From QFNR01 sp043842855 (GTDB lineage: Bacteria > Pseudomonadota > Gammaproteobacteria > Burkholderiales > Neisseriaceae), in the NCBI GenBank assembly GCA_043842855.1, contig JBBPJF010000002.1:248001-312000 (forward strand): DNA of 64,000 bases, in the 5' to 3' direction. A program made the position numbers and the translations under genes. The notes beneath the pieces are model-generated. The model had not been told where the DNA came from. It ran no database searches and saw only the letters and a program-made list of their open reading frames with translations. Of this stretch, positions 53,089-62,420 are shown piece after piece (position 1 is the stretch's first letter; each line of letters starts with the position of its first letter).

Positions 53089-53556
53089 ATGTTTGATGTG
53101 TTTGTCTTTCTATTTGAGCAGTTCCAAACTTTGGGTCACTTTCCCTCAAGACATGACATCTGCGAAAAACTTGATGAGGCAGGTTTTGATGATGAGGATA
53201 TTACTACTGCTTTGAAGTGTTTCGATGCCTTTTTTAATGAAAGTTCTTCTAATATGCCGGTTTGCCGTTATGCAGAACAATCTTCCAGTTTTCGTATCTT
53301 TTCTAAAGATGAAATACTTTTGCTTTCTAAGGAAATCAGAGGCTATTTGCATTTTCTATATCGAAAGGAAATTATCTCTGGTCATGAAATTGAGATGATT
53401 ATCCAGTTTATAAGTAAAGTGAAGCCAGAAGAACTAACTTTGGAAACGGTAAAGGTACTGACTTTGATCATCGCTTGGGTCAATCAATCTGAAGTTCCGG
53501 TGCTATTAGCAGATGATTTACTCAATAGCCTGTACGAAAAACAACTGGTTCACTGA
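53089..53556 (+). CDS. smg: Smg (DUF494) protein
   Basis: Smg is a small cytosolic protein (155 residues) of unknown function that regularly follows dprA. The conserved N-terminus MFDVFVFLFEQF and the acidic, helical body (LDEAGFDDEDITTALKCFD) match. ATG 53089 gives the family N-terminus and has AAAGGAGG upstream; a longer frame into dprA (52999) is not family-like. Confidence 0.93.
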   Translation: MFDVFVFLFEQFQTLGHFPSRHDICEKLDEAGFDDEDITTALKCFDAFFNESSSNMPVCRYAEQSSSFRIFSKDEILLLSKEIRGYLHFLYRKEIISGHEIEMIIQFISKVKPEELTLETVKVLTLIIAWVNQSEVPVLLADDLLNSLYEKQLVH

Positions 53557-53577
53557 GAGAAGTTTTAGTCTGAGCAG

Positions 53578-53608
53578 AAGTAGGTATTGAAACACGAAGA
53601 CTACTTTT
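53578..53608 (+). terminator. Possible terminator after smg
   Basis: AAGTAG and CTACTT form a 6-bp stem around a 17-base loop, followed by a T-run (53605-53610). The loop is long for an efficient terminator, so this is a modest call; it is 22 bases after the smg stop. Confidence 0.4.
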
Positions 53609-54015
53609 TTCAGCCTTGACTGGGGCAGGTGCCTTTTTTATCAGTTATAGCTTGAGAGGGAATTATGAGGGGACTGGCTGAAAAATCAGCTTCTTCCGTA
53701 ACCTACTTCAGGTCATGGCTGCTGTTAAGCACTAATCAGTAAGGGCTTGAAAGCTTGGCTAATGACCATAAATTGAGAAGTGGTACGTTCCCTTTGAGCG
53801 CTTCTAGCTGAGGGGAGCCGTTTGAAGGCTGGCAGGTGTAGAGGTGTTTTGCATCTAGACAACCTAATCCCGGAGCTCTTTCTACATTCATGTCGAGCAT
53901 TTGCTACCTGATGCAATGATTAGTTTCAAATTTTGGACTATTTAGATCGAGTTTATAGACTGGTTTAGCTTATGTAAATCCATGAGGGCAGAACTGTTTT
54001 CACTCTAGTTTAATG

Positions 54016-54024
54016 TGATATGAT
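54016..54024 (+). promoter_or_regulatory. Extended -10 element upstream of topA
   Basis: TGA-TATGAT (54016-54024) is an extended -10 promoter about 40 bases before topA; the -35 is weak. It gives topA its own promoter after the smg hairpin. Confidence 0.4.
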
Positions 54025-54063
54025 ACGGCCCTTGTAAATTTAGGTTAACTTGTGCTGAAAGAA

Positions 54064-56361
54064 ATGGCAAAAAACCCCAAGAATTTATTAATAGTTGAGT
54101 CTCCGTCTAAAGCCAAGACGTTGAAGAAATACCTAGGTGCGCAGTTTGAGATTCTCGCCTCGTACGGGCACGTTCGGGATCTGGTGCCTAAAAGAGGAGC
54201 GGTAGATCCAGAAAAAGATTTTGCGATGGAGTATGAGTTAATTGCTAAAAATAAAAAGCATGTGGATGCTATTATTAAGGCGGCCCTTAGCAGCGATCAA
54301 ATTTATTTAGCAACTGATCCAGACAGAGAGGGAGAGGCTATATCATGGCATATTCAGGAAATTCTTAAAAAAAATAAGAAATTAAAAGAGGTTCAGCTTC
54401 AGCGTGTGATCTTTAATGAGATTACTCGCAGTGCAGTTACCAGTGCTTTGGAACATCCACGGAGTTTATCTCAAGCGCTCGTAGATGCTCAACAGACTCG
54501 TAGGGCTTTGGATTATCTAGTAGGTTTTAATCTCTCCCCTCTATTATGGAAAAAGATTCATCCAGGTTTGTCCGCTGGTAGAGCTCAAAGCCCGGCTTTG
54601 CGGTTGATTTGTGAGAGAGAAGAGGAAATTAAAAAGTTTCAATCACAGGAATATTGGACAATCCACCTTGATAGTCACAAGGAGGAGAGAAAGTTTAGCG
54701 CGAAGTTGTGGCAGTACCAACAAAAAAAGTTGGGTGCCATGGATATTGGCTCTGAAGAAGAACAGAAGGCTATAGTTGAGACATTACGTGATCAGCCTGC
54801 AATTGTTTCTAAAGTAGAAAAGAAATACAAAAAACGTCGACCAGTTGCGCCGTTTTCTACTTCTACTTTGCAGCAGGAAGCGTCTAGGAAATTATTATTG
54901 AGTACTTCTAAGACGATGAGATTAGCCCAGCAGCTGTATGAAGGCATTGATTTAGAGCAACAAACAGTGGGATTAATCACCTATATGAGGACGGATTCAG
55001 TTCGGCTCTCTGAGGAAGCACTTATTGATATACGTCATTATATTGAGGAGGAGTTGGGAGGTGATTATCTACCTACTTCTGCTCGTGTGTATAAGACTAA
55101 AACTAAAAATGCACAAGAAGCTCACGAAGCTATTCGTCCCACTTCGATGAGGCGTACTCCAGAAAGTGTCAAGGACTTTTTAGACAAAGAACAATATGCT
55201 TTATATGAATTGATTTGGAAGCGTACCCTGGCCAGTCAGATGGCTGAAGCAAGCTTACAGGTTACTTCAGTAGATATTGAAGTTGGCGAAGGCATTTTTA
55301 GAGCTTCTGGGCAAGTTATCATATTTAAAGGATTTTTAGCTATTTATGAAGAAGGGAGTGACCAAGAAACGCCAGAAACTGGATTATTACTTCCTAAGTT
55401 AACTGAAAAGGAAGAATTACCAGTTGACCGCCTCCATGGTCAGCAGCATTTCACTTTACCGCCGCCACGGTATACAGAAGCAGCTTTAGTCAAAACACTG
55501 GAGGAGTATGGTATTGGACGTCCATCTACCTACGCTAGCATTATCTCTACGTTGAAAGAAAGAAAGTACGTGATAAGCGAAAAAAAGCATTTTAGGCCCA
55601 CTGATACAGGGGAAATAGTCAATCAATTTCTCACGCAACATTTCCAGCAATATGTAGACTATCATTTTACTGCTAGAATGGAGGATGACCTAGATCGCAT
55701 TGCTAACGGTAAGAGAGCCTGGTTGCCTATAATGCGTTCTTTTTGGAAGGACTTTAGCCAACAAGTTAAGGCAAAGGAAGGAATTAGTCGGAAGGAGGTG
55801 ACTACACAAGACATAGAGGAGGTTTGTCCTCAGTGTCAAAAACACCAGTTACAAATTAAATATGGACGCTGGGGTCGGTTTATTGCTTGCCCAGGCTATC
55901 CAGAGTGTAGTTATACACGCCCAATGGACCAAGCCCAAGGGGAAGGTGACCAAGAGCTTAATGTGTTAGATGGGAAGCTTTGTCCTCAATGCGGTGGGCA
56001 ACTTGTCTATAAAAGGGGGCGGTATGGTAAGTTTATTGGTTGTGCTAATTATCCCCAGTGTAAACATATTGAACCACTTAAAAAACCGCGTGATACTGGA
56101 GTAGCTTGCCCCAAGTGTAAAAAAGGCACTTTACTGGAAAAGAAAAGTCATAGAGGTAAGCCTTTTTTTGGCTGTAGTACTTACCCTACTTGTGATTATG
56201 CGATTTGGAATATCCCTCTGAATGAAAGTTGTCCAAAGTGTGGATGGCCTGTTCTCACGATAAAGACTACCAAACGTAAAGGAAGCGAAAAGGTATGCCC
56301 TCAAAAATCATGTGATTTTAGTGAGCCTATCACTGGGTTAGTCCATTTGACTGATGACTAG
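54064..56361 (+). CDS. topA: DNA topoisomerase I
   Basis: TopA relaxes negative supercoils. The protein has about 765 residues: Toprim domain (LLIVESPSKAKTLKKYLG, ATDPDREGEAISWHI), catalytic tyrosine in GLITYMRTDSVRLS, GIGRPSTYASI, and three C-terminal zinc ribbons (CPQCQKHQLQ, CPQCGGQLVY, CPKCKKGTLL) plus a degenerate fourth. ATG 54064 gives the family N-terminus; a GTG at 54052 in frame is possible. Confidence 0.96.
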   Translation: MAKNPKNLLIVESPSKAKTLKKYLGAQFEILASYGHVRDLVPKRGAVDPEKDFAMEYELIAKNKKHVDAIIKAALSSDQIYLATDPDREGEAISWHIQEILKKNKKLKEVQLQRVIFNEITRSAVTSALEHPRSLSQALVDAQQTRRALDYLVGFNLSPLLWKKIHPGLSAGRAQSPALRLICEREEEIKKFQSQEYWTIHLDSHKEERKFSAKLWQYQQKKLGAMDIGSEEEQKAIVETLRDQPAIVSKVEKKYKKRRPVAPFSTSTLQQEASRKLLLSTSKTMRLAQQLYEGIDLEQQTVGLITYMRTDSVRLSEEALIDIRHYIEEELGGDYLPTSARVYKTKTKNAQEAHEAIRPTSMRRTPESVKDFLDKEQYALYELIWKRTLASQMAEASLQVTSVDIEVGEGIFRASGQVIIFKGFLAIYEEGSDQETPETGLLLPKLTEKEELPVDRLHGQQHFTLPPPRYTEAALVKTLEEYGIGRPSTYASIISTLKERKYVISEKKHFRPTDTGEIVNQFLTQHFQQYVDYHFTARMEDDLDRIANGKRAWLPIMRSFWKDFSQQVKAKEGISRKEVTTQDIEEVCPQCQKHQLQIKYGRWGRFIACPGYPECSYTRPMDQAQGEGDQELNVLDGKLCPQCGGQLVYKRGRYGKFIGCANYPQCKHIEPLKKPRDTGVACPKCKKGTLLEKKSHRGKPFFGCSTYPTCDYAIWNIPLNESCPKCGWPVLTIKTTKRKGSEKVCPQKSCDFSEPITGLVHLTDD

Positions 56362-56369
56362 TTAAGTTG

Positions 56370-57776
56370 ATGATTATGCATAAACCTTCTTCATCTGCTC
56401 CATTGAAGCGTCCTATACAAGCGAAACATCTTATACTATTGTCTTTAGGTGGTGCGATAGGCACGGGGCTTTTCCTCGGCTCTGGGGAGGTAATCCATCA
56501 AGCAGGAGCCCTGGGAGCCATATTAGCTTATATATTTGGTGCTAGTGTTACTTACGCAGTCATGATGTGTTTGGGAGAGTTGGCTGCTTATATGCCGGTT
56601 TCTAATGCTTTTGGGGCTTATGCAACTCGCTTAATTGGGCCAGCAACAGGATATATGATAGCCTGGGTTTATTGGTTAACCTGGTCCCTGACGCTGGGAG
56701 TAGATTTTACTGCTGCTGCTATTTTGCTGAATGAGCTATTACCTGAGATGCCTGTTTGGTTAGGCGTTATGCTTTTTACCGGCGTTGTCCTTTTACTCAA
56801 TCTTTATTCCACCCGGCTATTTGCTGAATCAGAATTTTATTTATCCTTAGTTAAGGTGGCTACCGTAGTTCTGTTTATAGTATTGGGCCTGCTAGTCTTA
56901 TTTCATTTTATTTCAGTTACTCCAGCAGTTCCGTATCCTGACTACTATATTAACAATTTTTCCAAAGAGAACTTATTTCCTTATGGAATAAAGGGGTTAT
57001 TTAATACCATGTTATTGGTAAGTTTTTCTTTTACGGGGACAGAACTAATTGCAGTGGCAGCAGGTGAAGCGCAAAACCCTAAAGAAAGTGTACCTAAAGC
57101 TATTAAAGCAACCTTCTGGCGCTTATTAATTATGTTTATTGGCACTATTACTTTAATTGCTTTCTTATTTCCTCAAGGGCAATTGGGCCTAGCTTCAGCC
57201 GAGGCAGTTAGTAGTAGTCCTTTTGTCTTATTGCTTGGTCAGTTGAAAGTACCATATGCCGAAAATGGAATAAGGTTAGTTATTATTGTTGCTTTACTCT
57301 CTTCAGCGAGCGCTGGACTCTATGGTGGCTCGAGAATGCTCTGGGCCATTTCTGAAGAACATGGATTACCTCAGTGGGTTGGAAAGGTGAACCAAAGGGG
57401 AATTCCTGTATCTACTGTTATTATTACTATTCTAGGAGGTTTACCTGGTTTGTTCCTTAAGTATTTCTCCATGGATAAAGTTTTAACCACGATTATTGAT
57501 ATCTCAGCTTTTACTATGATTGTTGTGTGGGCTAGTGTATGTATTGCACAATTTAACTTTAGGCGTAGATTCTTGTTAGAAAATAAGTCATTGGATAGTT
57601 TACCGTACCGCTCACCCTTCTATCCCTATCTCTCTATTATTGGTTGCCTAGGTCTTTTTATTACTGCTTTTAGTATGTTAATGGCTCCGAGTAGATTAAT
57701 CAGTTTTGCGCTTTGCTTATTGTTTATTTTAGGATGCTATTTACGCTATTATCAAAAAACAGCTAAAGCTAAATAG
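56370..57776 (+). CDS. APC-family amino-acid permease
   Basis: This is an inner-membrane transporter of the AAT/GabP group (468 residues, 12 membrane segments). The N-terminal signature KHLILLSLGGAIGTGLFLGSG and FTGTELIAVAAGEAQNPKESVP are conserved. The substrate could be GABA, proline, aromatic or branched amino acids; sequence alone cannot tell. The gene may take up host-supplied amino acids. It sits 8 bases after topA with no SD of note. Confidence 0.9.
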   Translation: MIMHKPSSSAPLKRPIQAKHLILLSLGGAIGTGLFLGSGEVIHQAGALGAILAYIFGASVTYAVMMCLGELAAYMPVSNAFGAYATRLIGPATGYMIAWVYWLTWSLTLGVDFTAAAILLNELLPEMPVWLGVMLFTGVVLLLNLYSTRLFAESEFYLSLVKVATVVLFIVLGLLVLFHFISVTPAVPYPDYYINNFSKENLFPYGIKGLFNTMLLVSFSFTGTELIAVAAGEAQNPKESVPKAIKATFWRLLIMFIGTITLIAFLFPQGQLGLASAEAVSSSPFVLLLGQLKVPYAENGIRLVIIVALLSSASAGLYGGSRMLWAISEEHGLPQWVGKVNQRGIPVSTVIITILGGLPGLFLKYFSMDKVLTTIIDISAFTMIVVWASVCIAQFNFRRRFLLENKSLDSLPYRSPFYPYLSIIGCLGLFITAFSMLMAPSRLISFALCLLFILGCYLRYYQKTAKAK

Positions 57777-58238
57777 AAGATTAAAAGCGGTTGGTTAATA
57801 AGAAGCGAAAAGCTTAAAATACGGCTTTTTTTATACTTCCTGTTTAAAAATAGGTTAGTTATACCAGTAGATAGAAAGACTGGCGTGTACAGAGTTTATT
57901 GTTCCCCATGCTTGATAACTCAAAACCTCGTGGCTACTTATTTAGATGAGCTGCAGAGGAAAGAAGTTTTAAAGATACCGCAGTATGAGCTTTTGCGACT
58001 TTAGCCTCCTAAATACGGCCTTAGCAGACCAGATAAGATAAGTAAGCTTTTAGGTCTAATTCTTCTAGCAATCAGCCGGGGATAGCTTAAAGGCAGCTTG
58101 CTGACAAACCTCAATACAAATTCAAAAGGATCTAGTGATCTCAGTAAAGGATCAACTTATTAGGGCCGATCCAGAAAAACACTAAATATTGGCTATGTTA
58201 CGGCTTTGATAAGTCTGGGGGCTAGCACAAATTAGTCA
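57777..58238. other. Convergent gap between the permease and the autotransporter
   Basis: The gap is about 460 bases with no supported gene. A weak intrinsic-terminator-like hairpin for the permease is at 57808-57832 (AAAAGC, 10-base loop, GCTTTT and a T-run). The rest shows nothing I can assign. Confidence 0.4.
57808..57832 (+). terminator. Weak intrinsic terminator of the permease gene
   Basis: AAAAGC (57808-57813) and GCTTTT (57824-57829) form a 6-bp stem around TTAAAATACG, and a run of seven Ts (57826-57832) follows from within the stem. The stem is short, so the efficiency is uncertain. Confidence 0.4.
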
Positions 58239-60440
58239 TTAGAACTGGTGTCGAAAACCCAAACTATACTGAACACTGTGCTGTCTTTTAAAATCACTGG
58301 AAAGGCCTAACTGAATATTTAGGTGTGTTGAAGGGCTGAGCTCAGCTTCTGCTGCCAGTTGCGTATCTAGCCATTTTTTAGCATAGCCTTGAATTTCTCG
58401 ATTAAAAGTAACCGGTGCAGTAGTGAGAGAAGCTGGTATCTCTAAACGAGCATGGCCTAATCGGCGATTAAGACTAACCTCCAGACCTAGCTTAACTGGC
58501 TTAGAAGCTATCTTTATTGGAGCAGGTTCGTAGGACCAGCCTAGGCCTATGTAATTTTTATCATAGTGATATTTTTTATAATGCATAGCTAAAAAACTTT
58601 TCCCAGTTTCTTGATATCCCTGTACCTTAAAATGGTTGAATCCTAGCTGTATTATAGGGCCTAGTTGTGAGTTGGAAGTTTTCGAAAGATTAGCTCCCAA
58701 GCGGGCCAGGACATTATAGGAATAAACTTTAGTCCTCCCTAGATGGGTGAGCATTTTTTGATAAAGTAATGTGGAGCGGCTGATATTTTCAGCATTTAAC
58801 CGACTGACTCCTGTATTTAACGTGAACCAAGCTCTATCGCTCAGCAGATACTGAGAAAATAAACTAATGCTTTGAGCCTGATACCCATAGTGAAAATTTG
58901 GATGAGGTCGGTTAGTACCAAAGCCTACTGACAGAGCAGTTCCCAATAGCCATTGAGGAGATAAATAAGTATAAACACCCATGTTTAGCGTATGCGTATA
59001 GGTCCTGTTATGAGGAACATATACGCCGCTATTTTGCATAGATCCAGAATAACCCACAAATGAAGTCAACTGATGTAATTCGTGAGGTAGTTGCTTTCTT
59101 AGAGTAGAAAGCTGGTTATTAATAAAAAATTCTTTAGCAATATTGATATGCTCTGCTTGACGAACAATGGAGCTCGCATAGACAGGAGCGTTAAAAATAC
59201 TTAACATAGCCTGTGCTAGTATCAGATGAAGCTGAGGACTTGGATGAAACCAATCACTAAACAAGGATATTTCATTGTGATAGTGAGGTGATCCGATATC
59301 ACAGCTACGAGAGGAATAGCCAATAGTACAGGTAGGAACGAGTGCCTGTACGAAACCGTAATCCTGATAATGATAGGCTACTTCTTCCATTAGAGCTTTG
59401 AAATCGAAATAAACAACATTGCCCTTAATACCACCCAAGGATTTATCAAGGCTACGATTGTATTGAAGGATAGATTTTCTTTGGATATTAGTCATTAAGT
59501 CATACATAAATGCTATGACTGGTTGAGGCACAAACCACCAAATAGTCTTTTGCATAGCATTGATGTGATTGGCACGGAAGAACTCTGCCCCCTCTCCTGG
59601 GATTATATGCTGGGGATCGCGCAAATAGTCATCTACACGGCGCCCCTGCAGCTCAATATACCATGTATAGGGCAGAGGCCTTAATAGTTGCGTAGCAGGG
59701 ACAGTAGCGATTATTTCAGTAAAAACCATAGTACTATATGGGAAGACAGTACCATCAGCAATGTTCGGAACAAAAACATACGGAACACCGTGCTTAAGCA
59801 AATCCTGAACGATTTCTGCGGTTTTGTAAGGTGCACTATTTAAAGTATAATCAGGCGCATCAAGGCTGTATTGTCCTGTCAACATGGAGAGGATAGTCAA
59901 AGGTTCGGAAGTTAAAGGATGGTTAAGATCCATATTCCCCCCCCACAAAACGGCGGGGGAGTTGGTTGGGATTTTGTTATTAAATCTCTTTAACAAATCC
60001 AAGTATTGCTCTTCGATAGGCTTCCTATCCTTAGCTAAACGCACCATAGTTGCTCCATGTAGACCGTAGTTCAAGCCTCCATGACTAAAAGGCGCAGAAT
60101 GCTTTCCAGTTAGTGCTAAACTCAAGTACTCCAAGTATTGAGGACTTTCATAACCCCCTGCAATATAAACGCCAAGACGATTATCTGATCCTGCATCACT
60201 GAGACTGTCACCCAGGATAATCAGGTTATTGAATTCATAACCACTACGTGTTTGAAGCAAATCTTCTTTAGGGAACTCATGGTCATAAGGCTCAATGATC
60301 CCCGCAGCAAGGTTATCAAGTTTAACCTGTAGGTTCCCAAGTATATTCCAGGCAACAGCAAAGGGGTTGAGCGTAGCCCCAAAAGTAGCTGAGGAATTCA
60401 AACAAACCGTCGTTACAAATGCCAATAAAGTTTTCTTCAT
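58239..60440 (-). CDS. GDSL-type esterase/lipase autotransporter
   Basis: The protein has 733 residues: signal peptide (about 1-22), GDSL hydrolase passenger (about 65-430) and a C-terminal type V beta-barrel (about 450-733) ending in Phe (SLGFRHQF). Catalytic residues are Ser79 in ILGDSLSDAG, Asp396 and His399 in SDWFHPS; the block III motif is altered to WGGNMDL. It resembles EstA/ApeE-type surface esterases, which cleave fatty-acyl esters at the cell surface. The substrate is unknown, and a role in host contact is inference. It is the only clear secreted virulence-type factor in the window and is transcribed alone. Confidence 0.85.
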   Translation of the reverse strand: MKKTLLAFVTTVCLNSSATFGATLNPFAVAWNILGNLQVKLDNLAAGIIEPYDHEFPKEDLLQTRSGYEFNNLIILGDSLSDAGSDNRLGVYIAGGYESPQYLEYLSLALTGKHSAPFSHGGLNYGLHGATMVRLAKDRKPIEEQYLDLLKRFNNKIPTNSPAVLWGGNMDLNHPLTSEPLTILSMLTGQYSLDAPDYTLNSAPYKTAEIVQDLLKHGVPYVFVPNIADGTVFPYSTMVFTEIIATVPATQLLRPLPYTWYIELQGRRVDDYLRDPQHIIPGEGAEFFRANHINAMQKTIWWFVPQPVIAFMYDLMTNIQRKSILQYNRSLDKSLGGIKGNVVYFDFKALMEEVAYHYQDYGFVQALVPTCTIGYSSRSCDIGSPHYHNEISLFSDWFHPSPQLHLILAQAMLSIFNAPVYASSIVRQAEHINIAKEFFINNQLSTLRKQLPHELHQLTSFVGYSGSMQNSGVYVPHNRTYTHTLNMGVYTYLSPQWLLGTALSVGFGTNRPHPNFHYGYQAQSISLFSQYLLSDRAWFTLNTGVSRLNAENISRSTLLYQKMLTHLGRTKVYSYNVLARLGANLSKTSNSQLGPIIQLGFNHFKVQGYQETGKSFLAMHYKKYHYDKNYIGLGWSYEPAPIKIASKPVKLGLEVSLNRRLGHARLEIPASLTTAPVTFNREIQGYAKKWLDTQLAAEAELSPSTHLNIQLGLSSDFKRQHSVQYSLGFRHQF

Positions 60441-60569
60441 GAGCCACTTTTTCCATTAAAGGTGTTCAAAAAAGGCCTCTACTGAATATCTAGTAAACAG
60501 TCAGCTTAAAGGAGTGCTATTACCGAATCGAACAATACAGAAAGATACCTTACAAAAGAAATTTTGGAA

Positions 60570-61142
60570 TTATTTTTCTCTTCCACTTGCTGAAACTATG
60601 GGAGGATTATCGCCGCGTTTTAAAGCAACTATCTCTACCTTTTCTGGCAGTTGGATATCAGAAACATGTAGGATCTGCCCTGGACGAATATCTTTCAAAT
60701 CCACCGTCAGATATTGGGGAAAATTCTTAGGAGGAGCTAATACTTCCACTGAGTTAGCTATTTTAAAAATGGTAGCACCATACAGCTTGACGGACGGCGC
60801 AATATCAGCATTAATAAATTTAAGTGGCACCTTAAGTCTGAGAGGTTGATCCGGGTCAACTATCTGGAAGTCAAGATGTTGTACAAGCGGCTTAAAAGGA
60901 TGAAGCTGGAAAGCGCGGACAACTACTTCCAGGAAACTACCTTCCAGCTCTAGTTTTAATAAACTGGTATGAAACTCTTCGCGACTAATAGCACGAAAAA
61001 TCTTAGTCTGCTCCACAGCAATAGTAATAGGATCCTTCTGGCTTCCATATAAAATGGCGGGCACCAGTCCCTCCTTGCGTAGACGGCGGCTCGCACCCGT
61101 ACCTACCGCAGGCCTTTTAGTAGCCTTAATAATCTCATTCAT
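60570..61142 (-). CDS. rplY: 50S ribosomal protein L25 (CTC-type)
   Basis: L25 binds 5S rRNA. The 190-residue form is the long CTC type: an N-terminal L25 domain (RPAVGTGASRRLRKEGLVPA, ILYG) and a C-terminal beta domain (residues 100-185). ATG 61142 has GGAG seven bases upstream and the MNEIIKATKR start; a longer frame to 61169 is not family-like. It follows prs as in other Betaproteobacteria. Confidence 0.95.
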   Translation of the reverse strand: MNEIIKATKRPAVGTGASRRLRKEGLVPAILYGSQKDPITIAVEQTKIFRAISREEFHTSLLKLELEGSFLEVVVRAFQLHPFKPLVQHLDFQIVDPDQPLRLKVPLKFINADIAPSVKLYGATIFKIANSVEVLAPPKNFPQYLTVDLKDIRPGQILHVSDIQLPEKVEIVALKRGDNPPIVSASGREK

Positions 61143-61202
61143 AAACAAACTCCAAACGAAAATACCCAATTTGGCCGCGACCAGCCTATTAGGTTTGGTT
61201 CA

Positions 61203-62189
61203 TTAAGGGAGAAATAACGCTCCCGGCTTGGCTAAATCTTCATTAAACAAATAGGAAACAGACTCTTCATTACTAATCCGACGCATTGTCTCTGCAAGTA
61301 AACCAGAAATACTTATTTGCCTAATCTTAGGAGAAGCTTTAGCCTCTTCAGACAAGGGAATAGTATCAGTCACTACTACCCCGTCCATAATAGATTGGTT
61401 AATACGTTTCACAGCATCCCCTGACAGAACAGGATGAGTAGCATAGGCTATAGCACGCTTAGCACCGTTCGCTTTTAAGGCATCAGCTGCTTTACACAGG
61501 GTATTGGCGGTATCAATCATGTCATCGAAAAGTACACAAGTTTTACCTTCTACATCACCAATAATGTTCATCACCTCAGCCATATTGGGCTTAGGTCGTC
61601 GCTTATCAATAATAGCTAAATCAGTATTCAATAATTTGGCAGTAGCCCTAGCACGAACCACGCCGCCGATATCAGGACTTACTACGATCAAATTTTCTAA
61701 GTCTTGTTCTTGGATATCATGCACCAATATAGGGGTAGCATAAATATTATCTACAGGAATATCGAAGAAACCCTGAATTTGGTCTGCATGCAGGTCGACA
61801 GTTAAAACTCGGTCCACCCCAGCAGTATCCAACATATTAGCAACTAGTTTAGCGGAAATAGGTACGCGCGCAGACCGAGGTCTCCTATCCTGCCGAGCAT
61901 ACCCAAAGTAAGGGATGGCTGCTGTAATTCGGCCTGCTGAGGAACGCCTCAAGGTATCTGCCATTACCAATATTTCCATCAGACTATCGTTAGTTGGAAA
62001 ACAGGTAGGCTGCAGGATGAATACATCCCGGCCCCGTACATTAGCCAGCAGTTCAATAGAGGTTTCTCCATCAGAGAAAGTCCCGACCTTGGCCTTACCT
62101 AGAGAAATATCTAGGTGCTTAACCACGTCCTCCGCCAGTACGGGGTTAGCATTACCAGTAAAAACCATTAAGCTATCGTAAGAAGCCAT
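61203..62189 (-). CDS. prs: Ribose-phosphate pyrophosphokinase
   Basis: Prs makes PRPP for purine, pyrimidine, His and Trp synthesis. The protein is about 328 residues. The family start SLMVFTGNANPVLAEDV, RGRDVFILQPT, the PRPP-synthase signature VDLHADQIQGFFDIP, and DDMIDTANTLCKAAD are present. ATG 62189 is used; a longer frame to 62225 adds 12 poorly matching residues. It follows tRNA-Gln and ispE in the typical beta order. Confidence 0.96.
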   Translation of the reverse strand: MASYDSLMVFTGNANPVLAEDVVKHLDISLGKAKVGTFSDGETSIELLANVRGRDVFILQPTCFPTNDSLMEILVMADTLRRSSAGRITAAIPYFGYARQDRRPRSARVPISAKLVANMLDTAGVDRVLTVDLHADQIQGFFDIPVDNIYATPILVHDIQEQDLENLIVVSPDIGGVVRARATAKLLNTDLAIIDKRRPKPNMAEVMNIIGDVEGKTCVLFDDMIDTANTLCKAADALKANGAKRAIAYATHPVLSGDAVKRINQSIMDGVVVTDTIPLSEEAKASPKIRQISISGLLAETMRRISNEESVSYLFNEDLAKPGALFLP

Positions 62190-62343
62190 TTCAGATCCAC
62201 AATTTAAGTCGGTGACTTCGGACATTGTTTAACTTGACCAAGTTTACCCCTAAAAAATAAAAAACGGACTGTCTATAATCGACGGTATCAGAGAAAGCCG
62301 TGGGTGAATCAAGTTGCCCAGCAGTTCACCTAATACGAGAAAT

Positions 62344-62419
62344 TGGCTGAGGAGGGAGGATTCGAACCTCCGCATACTGGGATCAAAACCCAGTGTCTTA
62401 ACCACTTGACGACTCCCCA
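62344..62419 (-). tRNA. tRNA-Gln (anticodon TTG)
   Basis: The minus strand gives a full cloverleaf. The acceptor stem TGGGGAG pairs with CTCCTCA (one G-T), and the D arm is TCGTCAAGTGGTTAAGA. The anticodon arm CTGGG-TTTTGAT-CCCAG has anticodon TTG at its loop positions 34-36, and the T arm is GGAGG-TTCGAAT-CCTCC. The discriminator G and CCA are encoded at 62347-62344. The 5' end is one base after the ispE stop codon, so it is probably cut from the ispE message by RNase P. Confidence 0.97.
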
Positions 62420-62420
62420 T

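Larger units (their letters stand above)
53557..54063. other. Gap between smg and topA
   Basis: The gap is about 500 bases. A terminator-like hairpin sits just after smg: AAGTAG (53578-53583), a 17-base loop, and CTACTT (53601-53606) followed by Ts. An extended -10 element for topA lies at 54016-54024. A plus-strand frame from about 53664 (coding-like pieces such as LANDHKLRSGTFPLSASS) has three stops in 90 codons and may be a relic, but that is near chance. Confidence 0.35.

Noticed and set aside
53725..53916. Minus-strand 63-codon frame between smg and topA
   Set aside because: No SD and no family; the region more probably holds promoter and terminator sequences.
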